Shown in pieces: positions 17,509 to 17,702 of a stretch of 17,702 nucleotides of DNA. The translations under genes were made by a program, and so were the position numbers. The notes under the pieces were generated by a model, which was not told the origin of the DNA, searched no databases, and saw nothing but the letters and a program-made list of their open reading frames with translations. The stretch is from assembly GCA_001316125.1 (NCBI GenBank), contig BBCS01000021.1, positions 1 through 17,702 on the forward strand. The letters are read 5' to 3'. Every line of letters starts with the position of its first letter. Positions within the stretch are counted from its first letter, which is position 1. The stretch comes from Vulcanisaeta distributa JCM 11213 (GTDB lineage: Archaea; Thermoproteota; Thermoprotei; Thermoproteales; Thermocladiaceae).

Positions 17509-17702
17509 TTACTGCTTTGAGGAGAATTTACCGTAGCCTATAGCAGTCTTAGCACCTATACCCTTAGTTAACGCCCTATTCACTATGTACCTTAATTCGT
17601 CCACTTCACAGACCCCCTTACAATCACCAGTAGTGAGGTAAATATACCTGCCATCTACTCTTCCCCCCCCACTGCACTTATACCTTAACCTAGCCCTATT
17701 GA
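17509..17702 (-). CDS. cmr6: Cmr6-type RAMP protein, C-terminal end
   Basis: Partial; its 5' part lies beyond the right edge. The last 63 residues read RARLRYKCSGGGRVDGRYIY, then LTTGDCKGVCEVDELRYIVN and RALTKGIGAKTAIGYGKFSS, ending KQ and TAA at 17509-17511. GIGAKTAIGYGKF is the glycine-rich loop of RAMP-superfamily Cas proteins and is closest to the GLGAKTxxGYG of Cmr6, a backbone subunit of type III-B complexes that contacts crRNA and target RNA. Cmr1 or Cmr4 cannot be excluded on so short a fragment. A C8 tract near 17663 is in frame. Its presence supports a type III-B core operon continuing to the right and explains the CARF and Csx1 genes here. Confidence 0.78.
   Translation of the reverse strand, partial: NRARLRYKCSGGGRVDGRYIYLTTGDCKGVCEVDELRYIVNRALTKGIGAKTAIGYGKFSSKQ

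Noticed and set aside
1..17702. tRNA, rRNA or insertion sequences
   Set aside because: No cloverleaf, rRNA motif, transposase domain or flanking terminal inverted repeats were recognised.

Overview
The window looks like a hyperthermophilic crenarchaeon of the Thermoproteales, probably near Vulcanisaeta, Caldivirga or Pyrobaculum. The signs are archaeal Rpo7 and aIF1, two PaREP1-family genes (a Thermoproteales family), a NurA/HerA pair, frequent GTG and TTG starts, TATA boxes about 25 nt upstream of start codons (leaderless mRNAs), and CRISPR repeats ending in ATTGAAAG. Genus assignment is inference.

Layout. Positions 128-1864 (-): a SAM methyltransferase and an MFS transporter. Positions 1969-4284 (+): an ABC exporter, ATPase then permease. 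Positions 4294-5706 (-): rpo7, an unrecognised small gene and aIF1. Positions 5761-7208 (-): an unrecognised gene coupled to mtnP. Positions 7264-8474 (-): two tandem PaREP1 genes. From 8702 the window becomes a CRISPR locus: a leader, then 21 intact 25-bp repeats plus one degenerate terminal repeat (8894-10386, read rightward). Next, on -, come Csx1 (CARF + HEPN RNase), an APE2256-family CARF protein and a PIN-like nuclease. On + lies nurA-herA, followed by a second APE2256-like CARF protein (-) and the 3' end of a Cmr6-type RAMP gene (-) running off the right edge. This is the accessory side of a type III-B system: the Cmr complex would make cyclic oligoadenylate, Csx1 would be the effector, and the APE2256-family proteins could bind or degrade the signal.

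Two sequence-wide facts dominate. First, about seventy C or G tracts are exactly 7 or 8 long, almost none is 6, and none is 9 or more. In recognisable proteins each in-frame tract adds one Gly or Pro relative to the family, as if tracts of 4 or 5 had gained exactly three bases. Second, almost every gene, including essential rpo7 and aIF1, carries one or more single-base frame breaks. Because essential genes are hit, most breaks are probably assembly errors, so I annotate joined genes and give the lesion positions. Whether the 7/8-base tracts are biological or technical cannot be settled here.
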